The notes beneath the pieces were generated by a model. It had not been told where the DNA came from, did not search any database, and worked only from the letters and a program-made list of their open reading frames with translations. This document shows positions 19,092 through 28,198 of a stretch of DNA of 64,000 nt, one piece after another (position 1 is the first letter of the stretch; each line of letters begins with the position of its first letter). The position numbers and the translations under genes were made by a program. Source of the DNA: Clostridium ljungdahlii (lineage in GTDB: Bacteria > Bacillota > Clostridia > Clostridiales > Clostridiaceae); the NCBI RefSeq assembly GCF_001636845.1, contig NZ_LITT01000035.1:186001-250000 (forward strand). Reading direction: 5' to 3'.

Positions 19092-19894
19092 TGCTGGATT
19101 ACAACAAGGAACACCAAATATATATAAACAATATAGTAACTAGAAAGAAGAAAGTCATATTAAGCAGAATCATAATTTTAATAGCTTTTTTTGCATTATG
19201 GGAAATAGCAGGCGACCTTGGATGGGTAGATCCTTTTCTAACCAGTACACCCTCTAGAATGTGGAAAAACCTTATAAAACTCTATGCAGAAGGAACTCTA
19301 TTTAGACATATTGGCATAACTTGTTATGAAACTATACTGGGATTTTTACTTAGCACAGTTCTTGGAACTATAATTGCCATACTTCTCTGGTGGTCTGACT
19401 TCATTTCAGATGTACTTGACCCTTATATAGTTGTACTAAATGCACTTCCTAAAATTGCCTTAGCACCTATAATAATATTTTGGGCAGGAAATGGTATGTC
19501 AACTATCATTGTAATCACCATATTAATTTCTGTAATTGTGACCATAATAAACGTATTTCATGGATTTAAAACTGTAGATAGAGATAAAATCAGGCTTCTA
19601 AAAACTTTTGGAGCTTCAAAGCTGCAAATTCTCACCTATCTTATAATACCTTCTTCGGTACCTACTTTAATATCTGCTCTAAAAATAAACGTAGGCCTGT
19701 CCTGGGTAGGTGTAATAATGGGAGAATTTCTGGTAGCAAAAGAAGGCCTTGGTTTCTTAATAATATACGGAGGCCAAATATCACAGTTAGATACAGTAAT
19801 GGTCAGCATAATCATACTTTCAATTTTAGCTTACCTAATGTACAGAGCAGTAGAGTTTGCAGAAAAAAAGCTTACAAAAATAATGCTTCATTAA
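19091..19894 (+). CDS. ABC transporter permease, SsuC/TauC type
   Basis: 267 residues from ATG 19091, which overlaps the ATPase TAA; SD AAGGAG lies upstream inside the ATPase gene. There are about six membrane spans and the importer EAA-loop region around FKTVDRDKIRLLKTFGAS. It belongs to the BPD_transp_1 family for sulfonate, nitrate or pyrimidine-precursor import. It is followed eight bases after the stop by R1-D. The substrate is unknown; the only binding protein in view is the fragment at 12953-13234. Confidence 0.92.
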   Translation: MLDYNKEHQIYINNIVTRKKKVILSRIIILIAFFALWEIAGDLGWVDPFLTSTPSRMWKNLIKLYAEGTLFRHIGITCYETILGFLLSTVLGTIIAILLWWSDFISDVLDPYIVVLNALPKIALAPIIIFWAGNGMSTIIVITILISVIVTIINVFHGFKTVDRDKIRLLKTFGASKLQILTYLIIPSSVPTLISALKINVGLSWVGVIMGEFLVAKEGLGFLIIYGGQISQLDTVMVSIIILSILAYLMYRAVEFAEKKLTKIMLH

Positions 19895-19902
19895 ATTACA
19901 AG

Positions 19903-20083
19903 ATTGTAAATTAAATCAACTTATTTCCATAATGTTTTTATAACCTTCAATCCATTAAATATTTTAATAAACCTAAGGTTTGGCATTTTGAAAATCTAAG
20001 AATTTTATCTAAGCTCGTACTTCAAACATATTTAATTTTCTAAGGTTTTCCAAAATGCCTTACATAGTTGATTCTCAAATAGT
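19903..20083 (+). repeat. R1 long-hairpin repeat, copy R1-D (short, diverged)
   Basis: Arms around ATTAAATCAAC (19910-19920) and GTTGATTCT (20067-20075), inner arms TTTGGCATTTTGAAAATC and TTTTCCAAAATGCC, and loop CTCGTACTTCAAAC. It is shorter than other copies and has one loop change. It is sense-oriented relative to the permease gene that ends at 19894. Confidence 0.78.
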
Positions 20084-20131
20084 CCGGTGGAGCAATCAGA
20101 CGCTTTTCTTACAATTCATTATTGCCATGGT

Positions 20132-21112
20132 TTATGCAAAATTCTCAAATAGTGGTTCAATATACCCTTTAATAAATTCTAATCTATCTTTAGCATTTGG
20201 TATAAAAAGAGAAGCAATAGCTACTATCATTTTTTTCTTCGTATTGACATAAATCACATTTCCACCATCGCCCATAGCTGCATAAGCATGTTCTTTGTCA
20301 TCAATAATCCACCACAGATAGCCATACGACAGCTTCCACTGGTTACATATACTATGTTCCTTTGTACTCTCATTTATCCAATCTGATGAAATAATTTGTT
20401 TACTCTTCCATATTCCCTTATCTAAATATAATTGGCCTACCTTTGCCATATCCGTAGTAGTCAGATTAAGACCCCATCCTGCTGTATTTACTCCAGCCCT
20501 GTCAGCAACCCATCCTCTAACATTTTTTTCTTTATACCAGTCAAGTTGTTCCTTCTTATTATGAAAAACTATATTGCCTTCCACATGAATGTCCAGTGGT
20601 AAAAATAAATATTTTGCTGCAAAATCAAGCACAGATTGTCCAGTTGTTTTTACAAGAATACCAGACAAAATATCTGGTCCTATGAGAGGAGTGTATCTAA
20701 ATTCTCCTATTTTTCCTTTGCCTCCTAATAAATCAAGTGCACTATTTACCCAGTTATCGCTTGCAAAATATTCTGCGTATGGTTCTGACTTATATTTATA
20801 CGGAGCTGTCATTGTCAGCATATCCTTAAGTGTAACATTCTGTATCGTTTTTTCTCCTCTTTTAACTGCATAATCAGGGAAAAAATCCAGCACCTTCTGG
20901 TTGATATCTTTGATATAACCTTTATCTATGGCAATGCCAATCAATATGGAAATAATACTTTTGGTCACTGAAAAAACATGGAAAGTGTTAGTAGCAGTAC
21001 ATTCGTTAAAATAGTTTTCATATAGTGTTTTACCATCTTTTAATACTATTATTCCTCCAATATTACTATAGCTGCTATTTATTATCTTTTCCATTTTCGT
21101 CTTCAATAGCAT
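20132..21112 (-). CDS. Serine hydrolase, class C beta-lactamase-related
   Basis: 326 residues, no signal peptide, so probably cytoplasmic. SVTK near residue 50 is the catalytic SxxK. A downstream segment (AGWGLNLTTTDMAKVGQLY) and the C-terminal GDGGNVIYV supply the third box, as in EstB/6-aminohexanoate-dimer-hydrolase-like proteins. It starts at ATG 21112 with SD GGGGG eight bases upstream, inside a short reading frame (21075-21188) that overlaps it. The AraC regulator upstream is on the same strand, so they may be co-transcribed. Substrate unknown. Confidence 0.87.
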   Translation of the reverse strand: MLLKTKMEKIINSSYSNIGGIIVLKDGKTLYENYFNECTATNTFHVFSVTKSIISILIGIAIDKGYIKDINQKVLDFFPDYAVKRGEKTIQNVTLKDMLTMTAPYKYKSEPYAEYFASDNWVNSALDLLGGKGKIGEFRYTPLIGPDILSGILVKTTGQSVLDFAAKYLFLPLDIHVEGNIVFHNKKEQLDWYKEKNVRGWVADRAGVNTAGWGLNLTTTDMAKVGQLYLDKGIWKSKQIISSDWINESTKEHSICNQWKLSYGYLWWIIDDKEHAYAAMGDGGNVIYVNTKKKMIVAIASLFIPNAKDRLEFIKGYIEPLFENFA

Positions 21113-21188
21113 ATAAGATACCCCCTATCTTGGAATTTCGATTAACTATAAGCTCATCTGGTATTTTTTGAAACTTGATTTCTTCCAT
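21075..21188 (-). CDS. Short reading frame overlapping the hydrolase start (37 residues)
   Basis: ATG 21188 has a good SD (GAGGTGAGG) and is followed by 37 sense codons (MEEIKFQKIPDELIV...) that run past the hydrolase ATG in another frame. Either a translated leader that couples translation to the hydrolase, or the remnant N-terminus of a gene lost between the AraC regulator and the hydrolase. No homologue is recognised. Confidence 0.4.
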   Translation of the reverse strand: MEEIKFQKIPDELIVNRNSKIGGILYAIEDENGKDNK

Positions 21189-21218
21189 ATCCTCACCTCT
21201 AAATTTATTTGCAGCATG

Positions 21219-22175
21219 TTAGAAATGAATGGGCTCAATAGGAAGATAGATGTCCACTTCATGGATATGACTCTCATTGGCATAAACATCGTTACGGTAC
21301 ACTTCAAATGGACAATAGTTTCTTGGAACATAACCACTACCTGTTATCCACTCCTGATACATGTAATTCCAGGCATCACTGTACTGTTCCTGTTGAATCT
21401 GAAAATGTCCGATGGCATACAGACCACCTTCTAATTTCATCCTTCCAAGAATTCCGTCTTCCTGAACCCGAATGTCGTTCGGTACCGTTAGACACAAACT
21501 GGTGCGGAACTGGCTCTCCTCTCCAAATTCCGGATTGTCATGATACATGGCAAGCAGCCAATTCTGGCCATCCACGAGAAGGTGCTGTTTCTTTGCATAA
21601 ACAAATAACGTCTTTATCAGATTGGCATATTCTTTTGCTAATGTCTCATAGGTACCTGTATGCCTTACATAAACAACCTGTTTTTCCTCCAGATTTTCTA
21701 TGGTAATCTTCCCGGTAACAGAAAATGGATTACTCGCCCATTCTTTCTTTGCCGTATCCTTATTGTACTCAGACAATAAAAAAGATTCTTTGCAATTCTT
21801 GCTATATTCATTCCGGTATTCTCTTGGACTAATGCCATAATAATTCTTAAATGCCCGAGAAAATACAGCTGAATCCGAAAGCCCAAGTTCATAAGCAATG
21901 TCCGTTATATTTTTATCTGCCCGGTGTGCCAACAGAAACAATGCTCTCTCCATGCGAATTCGGTTCACATAATGTGCTAACGGTTCATGTAACATACCCT
22001 GAAAGATCCGGCTGAAATGATATTTAGAAAATCCGGCGGCATTGGAAAGTTCCTCAATGGACAGAGACTGTCCTAAATGATACTCGATGTAATCCTGCAC
22101 TTTATGAATTCTTCGTATGTATTCTTCCTGACATTTTCGGTCTGACATATGAAGACTTGCAAAATGTTTTTTCAA
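21219..22175 (-). CDS. AraC family regulator with GyrI-like effector-binding domain (Rob/SoxS type)
   Basis: About 318 residues. The N-terminal pair of AraC helix-turn-helices (about 10-115) includes SIEELSNAAGFSKYHFSRIF and the second helix ISPREYRN. A C-terminal GyrI-like/Rob domain (about 160-315) follows and usually binds small hydrophobic or cationic molecules. Start choice is uncertain: TTG 22175 has GAGGT four bases upstream; TTG 22193 and ATG 22148 are alternatives. Two 60-base lines I counted are 43% and 47% G+C, far above neighbouring genes, pointing to horizontal acquisition. Confidence 0.87.
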   Translation of the reverse strand: MKKHFASLHMSDRKCQEEYIRRIHKVQDYIEYHLGQSLSIEELSNAAGFSKYHFSRIFQGMLHEPLAHYVNRIRMERALFLLAHRADKNITDIAYELGLSDSAVFSRAFKNYYGISPREYRNEYSKNCKESFLLSEYNKDTAKKEWASNPFSVTGKITIENLEEKQVVYVRHTGTYETLAKEYANLIKTLFVYAKKQHLLVDGQNWLLAMYHDNPEFGEESQFRTSLCLTVPNDIRVQEDGILGRMKLEGGLYAIGHFQIQQEQYSDAWNYMYQEWITGSGYVPRNYCPFEVYRNDVYANESHIHEVDIYLPIEPIHF

Positions 22176-22379
22176 TTTTACCTCATCCCCCAATTCTCTA
22201 TATGAGCAATTATAGCTTACTATAAAAATACTGTATCACTTGTTTAAAATCCTTTAGATTCTATAATAATATAAAGTTTCTAAGTACATTTTTAAAATAT
22301 AAATGGAATATTTTTAGAAAATATGGATATAAATTTACTAGAGAACTATGAAATTCCATAGAAACTGAGGAGGATCAAA

Positions 22380-22739
22380 ATGAGCTACTTTCAAAAGGCT
22401 AACGAATACTACAATGACAGAGATTACAAAAAAGCTATTGATATGTATGAAAAGGCAATACAATTAAAAGATAATGAAGCATCCTCACTGTATAATTCAG
22501 CAGTATGCTTCATAAAACTTAAAGATTATAAAAAAGCAATTAACTTATTAAATTCTGCTCTAAATATAAAGAGAGAAAGTAAATACTTTTTTAACCTGGG
22601 ATATTGCTACACTATGCTAAAAGATAACAAAAAAGCCCTCATATATTTTAACAATGCATGGTGCCTGAATAATGAGGACTCTGATTGTGAAAAAGCAATA
22701 AATGCCATATTGAAAAACTATATAACAAAATCAAAATAA
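22380..22739 (+). CDS. Small tetratricopeptide repeat (TPR) protein
   Basis: 119 residues, almost entirely three TPR units beginning about 3, 37 and 71 (for example YYNDRDYKKAIDMYEKAIQL). It has a strong SD (GAGGAGG). There is no signal peptide, membrane span or enzymatic domain, so it is probably a cytoplasmic protein-binding scaffold. It is monocistronic and convergent with the transglutaminase gene across a shared terminator. Confidence 0.88.
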   Translation: MSYFQKANEYYNDRDYKKAIDMYEKAIQLKDNEASSLYNSAVCFIKLKDYKKAINLLNSALNIKRESKYFFNLGYCYTMLKDNKKALIYFNNAWCLNNEDSDCEKAINAILKNYITKSK

Positions 22740-22778
22740 GTAAGTACCACTCTAACATAATATGAGTGGAACTTACTT
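22737..22778. terminator. Bidirectional terminator-like hairpin
   Basis: AAGTAAGT-A-CCACTC pairs with GAGTGG-A-ACTTACTT between two convergent genes. The stem is strong but the T runs are modest. Confidence 0.65.
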
Positions 22779-22781
22779 ATG

Positions 22782-23969
22782 CTACCATTCTCCTGCTATC
22801 TGTGCATCTTTATGATCAAGTTGAAATCTCCTGCTGTCAAAATAGTTTCCCCCTTTGTAAAAGGTAGTATCCACATTTATCCACTTGCTTTCCTCAGGAA
22901 TATATACTTGATTCCATGCATGGCTCACCCAGCTTATTCCATTAAATCCCTCTCCAGTTATAAGCCTTACTTTCATGTTATTGGCTCTAGCCATAGCTAC
23001 ATACAAACAAGAATAGTCAAAACAAATTCCCTTTTTAGAATAAAAAGTTGGGATTGCACCTGATTTTACATTGAATTCATTGTTCAACACTTTATTTGCC
23101 TTTTCATGATCATAGCTTATATTAGTACCTATCCAATTATATAACATCTCTGCTCTTTCATTGGTATTACCCCCTTCTGAGGCAAGTGCTTTAGCTAAAC
23201 TATTTATTTCACTATTGGATTTTACTCCTTCATCTAAAGTAACTCCATTATAATAAACTACTGTATTCGCTTCATTTTTAACTCTATCTAATTGATCTAC
23301 ATTTTTTGTTTCATTTGAATTTGCATTTCTTATTACTATTTTAAAAGAATTATTTATTACATTTGGCAGTTGTTTTGCAATAGTAGAATTGGTAACAGGG
23401 ATAACTACTTCTTTGCAAATGCTCTTATAAGGCTTTGAGCCCTCTAAGTATGTGCTCAATTTAGGACTTACATTTAGTATAGACATTATATTTAACACAA
23501 ATACAACTAAAAGAGCATAACATACTGCCTTAGGCAGCTCAAATACCATTCCTGCTATTCTCTTGAACATATTTCCCTTTGGCCTTAAAAACCTATCTAT
23601 ACTATCTAATACAGGGTAGAAAATAATACGATTTACTAAATTAAAAAATAATTTTATTATTCTATAACATATAAATATTAGAATGGGAAGCAGAACTGCA
23701 TATACTATAAAGTTATTGTTATCAAAATATTGTGTGAGATTTTGAGGTATTAAATTATATATCTCTTGGTATATACCCTGGTCATGCTGTATAAATATCT
23801 TTTTACCAAAATATATCCCTATTATCAGAGATATTATAAATGAAATGCTTCTGCTTACATCATCAATATCTAATTTTAAATCATTAGAAGAAAACTTAAA
23901 TAAAAATCCCTTTATGATGGGATATAAAAATATTACCCCTATCATTAAAGTTATAGGGTTTACTTTCAT
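22782..23969 (-). CDS. Membrane protein with transglutaminase-like domain
   Basis: 395 residues from ATG 23969 (SD AGAGGTGA, eight bases; a GTG at 23981 overlaps the SD). The N-terminal ~180 residues hold four or five membrane spans resembling CvpA-type segments. The C-terminal domain (about 265-390) contains GICFDYSCLYVAMAR with the catalytic cysteine, then SHAWNQVYI with the histidine and WINVDTTF with the aspartate: a complete transglutaminase/protease triad. The catalytic domain probably lies outside the membrane and acts on envelope proteins. The role is unknown. Confidence 0.85.
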   Translation of the reverse strand: MKVNPITLMIGVIFLYPIIKGFLFKFSSNDLKLDIDDVSRSISFIISLIIGIYFGKKIFIQHDQGIYQEIYNLIPQNLTQYFDNNNFIVYAVLLPILIFICYRIIKLFFNLVNRIIFYPVLDSIDRFLRPKGNMFKRIAGMVFELPKAVCYALLVVFVLNIMSILNVSPKLSTYLEGSKPYKSICKEVVIPVTNSTIAKQLPNVINNSFKIVIRNANSNETKNVDQLDRVKNEANTVVYYNGVTLDEGVKSNSEINSLAKALASEGGNTNERAEMLYNWIGTNISYDHEKANKVLNNEFNVKSGAIPTFYSKKGICFDYSCLYVAMARANNMKVRLITGEGFNGISWVSHAWNQVYIPEESKWINVDTTFYKGGNYFDSRRFQLDHKDAQIAGEW

Positions 23970-24039
23970 AATAATAATCACCTCTAAATGGCAAAAAATT
24001 TATTAATAGTGATTGCACATCACTTCATATACAAGCATT

Positions 24040-24891
24040 CTAATCTTTTAATAATTCATTTAATGTATTCTTTATGTCTGTCCATAAATACCCCCTTCTT
24101 AAAAGATATTCTCCAAGCCGCCTATATATTTTATTTCTATCTGTTTCTGATTTAGTTATTATTCTATACCTTTTACTTGCCAGATTATATAGTTCATCTT
24201 TACTTTTTTCCTGCATATTTTCTTGAAAACTTTGCTTTTTCTCATCTTCTAGCTTGGCATACTTTTTTATGACTTTATCCGATACTGTCCTTGCCTTTTC
24301 AAAACTATATCCGCTTCTTGCCAAGTAGTTTCCCAATTTTTCATATACTTTTCTTAAGTTGTTTTCACTTTTTATAAGCATAGCATACTTTTTTTCTGCT
24401 ATGTTAAAAGCAGCTTTTTCCTCCTGTTCTTCATCTATAAGATCTAATCTTTTACTTATAATATCCTCACTTATTCCTTTTTTAATAAGGGAATATCTTA
24501 TTTTATTTTTACCTTGAGAATAAATTTTTTCTTTTATATAAAGTTCTGTGAACTTATCATCATCTACGAATTTGTATTCTTTTAAAAACTTTATAGTTCT
24601 TGAAATAGCATTTTCATCATATTGTTTCTGAGCTAATTTATCCTTAATCTGTTTTTCTGTTTTATAAACTTTCTCTATAATTTTCAATGCACAACTTTTA
24701 CATTTTATAAAATTATCTTCTTCAATTATACTTTTTAAATAATTCATATCAACAGACGTTCCCTTTGATATGCCATAACTATACACAAGTTCTGCACTAC
24801 AGGCAAATGCAAATTCTTCATTTATATATACATTTACCCTACCTTTATTTTTCTTTTGTAATTCAATTTTAGTTACTGTATAATTACTCAA
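24040..24891 (-). CDS. recX: Regulatory protein RecX
   Basis: 283 residues from TTG 24891, preceded by GGGGGAGGG at the right distance; the in-frame ATG at 24924 overlaps the upstream stop. It begins SNYTVTKIELQKKNKGRVNVY, the conserved start of clostridial RecX, followed by repeated three-helix units (KSCALKIIEKVYKTEKQIKDK; FLKEYKFVDDDKF). RecX binds RecA filaments and restrains recombinase activity. It is longer than the ~150-residue enterobacterial form but normal for Firmicutes. It follows the M16 peptidase and is probably co-transcribed with it. Confidence 0.9.
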   Translation of the reverse strand: MSNYTVTKIELQKKNKGRVNVYINEEFAFACSAELVYSYGISKGTSVDMNYLKSIIEEDNFIKCKSCALKIIEKVYKTEKQIKDKLAQKQYDENAISRTIKFLKEYKFVDDDKFTELYIKEKIYSQGKNKIRYSLIKKGISEDIISKRLDLIDEEQEEKAAFNIAEKKYAMLIKSENNLRKVYEKLGNYLARSGYSFEKARTVSDKVIKKYAKLEDEKKQSFQENMQEKSKDELYNLASKRYRIITKSETDRNKIYRRLGEYLLRRGYLWTDIKNTLNELLKD

Positions 24892-24923
24892 CCTAGCCCT
24901 CCCCCATATTATACATAATTTCA

Positions 24924-26174
24924 TTAGTGGAAACTGCTGCGTTTAGATTCTCTTTTTAAAACATGAACCGTTGGATCTTTTAAGACAGCTCTAGCCACTT
25001 CGTATATATTTTCTCTAGTTATACTCTCAATTTCATCTATATCATCAACACATTTATATATACTTTCACCTTCTATAGCCTGATGTAAAACATAGTTTCC
25101 TATATCCGTGACATCTTCAAGGGTAAACACTACTGCAGTTTTTAATATCTTCTTCATTAAGTTTATAGTATTATCATCAAATTTTATTTCCTCATTCTTT
25201 ACTTTATATATGCATTTTTCTATAGTATCCATAGCAGATTTTATATTCTTTTCACTGACTGAAGTATATATATATAAAGTCTTTACTCCCGTAGTTAAAT
25301 CCAAATCCGTATATACGTCATAAGCAAGTCCTTTTTCCTCTCTTAGTTTTCTAAATAAAATAGAATTGCTGCTTTCACCAAATCTATGATTCAATATTTT
25401 AAGTGCCAATTCCTCTTTTTTATTTAATCCATAAAAAGTAAAAAGATACACAATAGTACTCTGTTCTATATCTTTTTTATAAGAAACTTCCCTACAGGGT
25501 ATATTTTGTTCAATTATTATGTCGTTTCTAGTAAATTTTCTGTACTTCCAGTCTTTAAAATATTTCCATATCAAATCATAAATCTCTTCGTGTTCATAAG
25601 AAGAAACCACGGTTATGAAGCAATTATTAGGAACATAATAATTATTATAAAATTCTATTAAATCTTTCCTTGTAAATTTAGTTACTCCCTCTTCATCTCC
25701 TGCAGTATCATATCTCAATGGACCTTTTTTAAAAGCTAGTTTATTTACTTTTTCAAAACTATAAGTTTCTATATCATCTTTATTGCTTTTTATTTCTGAT
25801 AATATAACTTCTCTTTCCTTTTCAATTTCTTCATCCGGAAATACAGAATTTATAAACATATCAGAAATAATTTCCACAGACTTTTCTAATTCTTCCCTTA
25901 ATGATGTAATACTATACACTGTAGAATTATTGTCTGTATATGCATTATATTCTCCCCCCAGGATTTCTAAATCATTGTTCAACTTTTTATTGTCTCTAGA
26001 CTTAGTACCCTTAAAAAGCATATGTTCAATAAAATGTGATATACCCTTTTCCTGAACACTTTCATATATAGCTCCTATTTTAATTCCAGCATGAAAAGCC
26101 GCTATATAAGTATCTCTTTTTATAGTAATAAGTTTTATACCATTAGGTAAAACTTTTTGTCTAGCATCAAACAT
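24924..26174 (-). CDS. M16 family zinc metallopeptidase
   Basis: 416 residues from ATG 26174 (SD AAAGAGGAGA). The inverted zinc motif HFIEH is in GISHFIEHMLFKGTK near residue 50, with the downstream glutamate in EREVILSEI about 75 residues later. This matches processing-peptidase/YmxG-like M16 proteins. A second half (about 190-400) is the catalytically silent partner domain with GESSNSILFRKLREEKGLAY. Probably a cytoplasmic peptide-degrading enzyme; the substrate is unknown. Head of a two-gene unit with recX. Confidence 0.93.
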   Translation of the reverse strand: MFDARQKVLPNGIKLITIKRDTYIAAFHAGIKIGAIYESVQEKGISHFIEHMLFKGTKSRDNKKLNNDLEILGGEYNAYTDNNSTVYSITSLREELEKSVEIISDMFINSVFPDEEIEKEREVILSEIKSNKDDIETYSFEKVNKLAFKKGPLRYDTAGDEEGVTKFTRKDLIEFYNNYYVPNNCFITVVSSYEHEEIYDLIWKYFKDWKYRKFTRNDIIIEQNIPCREVSYKKDIEQSTIVYLFTFYGLNKKEELALKILNHRFGESSNSILFRKLREEKGLAYDVYTDLDLTTGVKTLYIYTSVSEKNIKSAMDTIEKCIYKVKNEEIKFDDNTINLMKKILKTAVVFTLEDVTDIGNYVLHQAIEGESIYKCVDDIDEIESITRENIYEVARAVLKDPTVHVLKRESKRSSFH

Positions 26175-26290
26175 ATAAATTCTCCTCTTTAAATAAAAAC
26201 TATCGTACATTATATTATAATTTATATACAGTCAAATAGAAAGAGCATAAAATTAGACTAATTGTCAATTACAGAAAATTAAATTAAAAT

Positions 26291-26319
26291 TTGATAATAT
26301 GTATATACTATGATATGAT
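26291..26319 (+). promoter_or_regulatory. Promoter of the DEAD-box helicase gene
   Basis: TTGATA, 17-base spacer, TATGAT, about 40 bases before the ATG. Confidence 0.6.
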
Positions 26320-26359
26320 AAACTTTGTTTTGTAATATAAAAAAGAAAGAGGAGTTTTA

Positions 26360-27937
26360 ATGGAAAATATTAATTTTAGTGATTTAAATTTAGATCCTAA
26401 GGTTCTTCAAGCAATTGATGATATGGGATTTGAAGAACCATCTCAAATTCAAGCTGAATCAATCCCTGTAATACTAGATGGAAATGACGTAATTGGTCAG
26501 GCGCAGACAGGTACAGGAAAGACCTTAGCTTTTGGAGCACCTATGTTAAGCAAGATAACTACCAAAAGCAAACACATCTCAGCTCTTATAGTTACTCCCA
26601 CCCGAGAACTTGCAATTCAAGTAAATGATGAGTTGTCCAGAATTGCTAAATTCAAAAAAGTAGCCCTATTACCTATATACGGTGGTCAACCTATAGACAG
26701 GCAGATTAGATCTTTAAAAAGAGGTGTGGATGTAGTAGTAGGCACCCCTGGAAGAATACTTGATCATATAAAGAGAAAAACTTTAGATCTTAGTAATATA
26801 GAATTTTTAATATTAGATGAAGCAGATGAAATGTTGGATATGGGTTTTATAGAAGATATAGAAAACATAATAAAAGCCACAAATTCTGACAGACAGACAT
26901 TGCTTTTCTCTGCTACTATGCCAGATCAGATAAAAAAATTATCTTCCAGGTATATGAAGTCAAATATTAAGAGTATAAAAATAGCTAAGAACACATTAAC
27001 TGTAGATAAAACAAAACAATATTACTATGAGATAAAACAAAAAGATAGATTTGAATCTTTATGTAGAATTCTAGACGTAGATGAACCTTCTAGTGCCATA
27101 ATATTTTGCAAAACTAAACGTGGTGTAGATGAATTAGTAGAAGGTTTGCAAGCTAGAGGATACAATGTAGAAGGTATGCACGGTGACATGGGACAGAACC
27201 AGAGATTAAATACCCTTAGAAAGTTTAAAGAAGGTTCCCTTGAATTCTTAGTTGCCACAGACGTAGCTGCAAGAGGTATAGATGTGGAAAATGTTTCCCA
27301 CGTTATAAATTATGACCTTCCACAGGATACAGAATCTTATGTTCATAGAATTGGAAGAACCGGAAGGGCAAACAAAGAAGGTATTGCCTATTCTTTAGTA
27401 ACACCTAGAGAATACATACTTTTAAAGCAAATAGAGAAGTTTACTAAAAGTAAGATAAAAAGGAAGGAAATTCCTACAGTAGATGATATCTATGAAGCCA
27501 AGTATAAAAATATAGAAGAACAAGTTAGAAACATTATATCTGAAGACAATTATAAAAATTTTATTCCTATAGCAACTGAATTAGATGAAGAGTACAATCT
27601 AGTAGACGTAGCAGCTGCTCTTATGAAAATAATTTTTGATAAAGAATTGAGCTTTGATTATAAAGAAAATTCCTTAACTGTAGATGAAAAAGATGTTAGA
27701 TTATTTCTCTCAATAGGTAGAATGGATAATTTAACTCCTAGAAAGCTTTTAAAATTTATAAGTGAAACTTCTTCAGTTGAAGCCTATGAAATAGGTGATA
27801 TAGATATACTAAATAAATTTACATTTATAAATGTCCCAGAAAGAGTCTCTTCTATTATATTGAAAAAGACTAATGGTAAAAAGCTTCAGGGAAGAAGAGT
27901 TTCGGTTGAAGTGGCTAAAAGCAAAAAATCTCATTAG
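26360..27937 (+). CDS. DEAD-box ATP-dependent RNA helicase with DbpA-type RNA-binding domain
   Basis: 525 residues. Q motif (FEEPSQIQAESIP), Walker A AQTGTGKT, PTRELAIQ, DEAD at LDEADEMLD, SAT, and motifs V-VI (ARGID ... HRIGRTGR) form the two RecA-like domains (about 1-365). A linker and a C-terminal DbpA-like RNA-binding fold (about 450-520) match the DeaD/CsdA/DbpA group, which unwinds structured mRNA and assists ribosome assembly, often in the cold. It is monocistronic with its own promoter and terminator. Confidence 0.95.
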   Translation: MENINFSDLNLDPKVLQAIDDMGFEEPSQIQAESIPVILDGNDVIGQAQTGTGKTLAFGAPMLSKITTKSKHISALIVTPTRELAIQVNDELSRIAKFKKVALLPIYGGQPIDRQIRSLKRGVDVVVGTPGRILDHIKRKTLDLSNIEFLILDEADEMLDMGFIEDIENIIKATNSDRQTLLFSATMPDQIKKLSSRYMKSNIKSIKIAKNTLTVDKTKQYYYEIKQKDRFESLCRILDVDEPSSAIIFCKTKRGVDELVEGLQARGYNVEGMHGDMGQNQRLNTLRKFKEGSLEFLVATDVAARGIDVENVSHVINYDLPQDTESYVHRIGRTGRANKEGIAYSLVTPREYILLKQIEKFTKSKIKRKEIPTVDDIYEAKYKNIEEQVRNIISEDNYKNFIPIATELDEEYNLVDVAAALMKIIFDKELSFDYKENSLTVDEKDVRLFLSIGRMDNLTPRKLLKFISETSSVEAYEIGDIDILNKFTFINVPERVSSIILKKTNGKKLQGRRVSVEVAKSKKSH

Positions 27938-27979
27938 TTCACTTTAAGTATACTGTTTAAACGTCTTATAATAAAACAA

Positions 27980-28034
27980 TTAAGCCCTATGTCCCAAGGA
28001 ATACGTCTCAATTTAAGGGTTTTGGGGCTTTTTG
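27980..28034 (+). terminator. Terminator of the DEAD-box helicase gene
   Basis: AAGCCC (27982-27987) pairs with GGGCTT (28025-28030), followed by a T run; the internal loop is large. Confidence 0.65.
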
Positions 28035-28198
28035 TAATTTAAAAATATTGTTTCTAAATTATAATTACAAATTTTTATATACAAAAATTATATATAAATA
28101 TATAAAATCACAAAAATTTTTATCATAATAATATTTACCATGATACTTCATATTAAATAGATTTTAAAATAATAATTTAGTAGAAAAGGAGATTTGCA

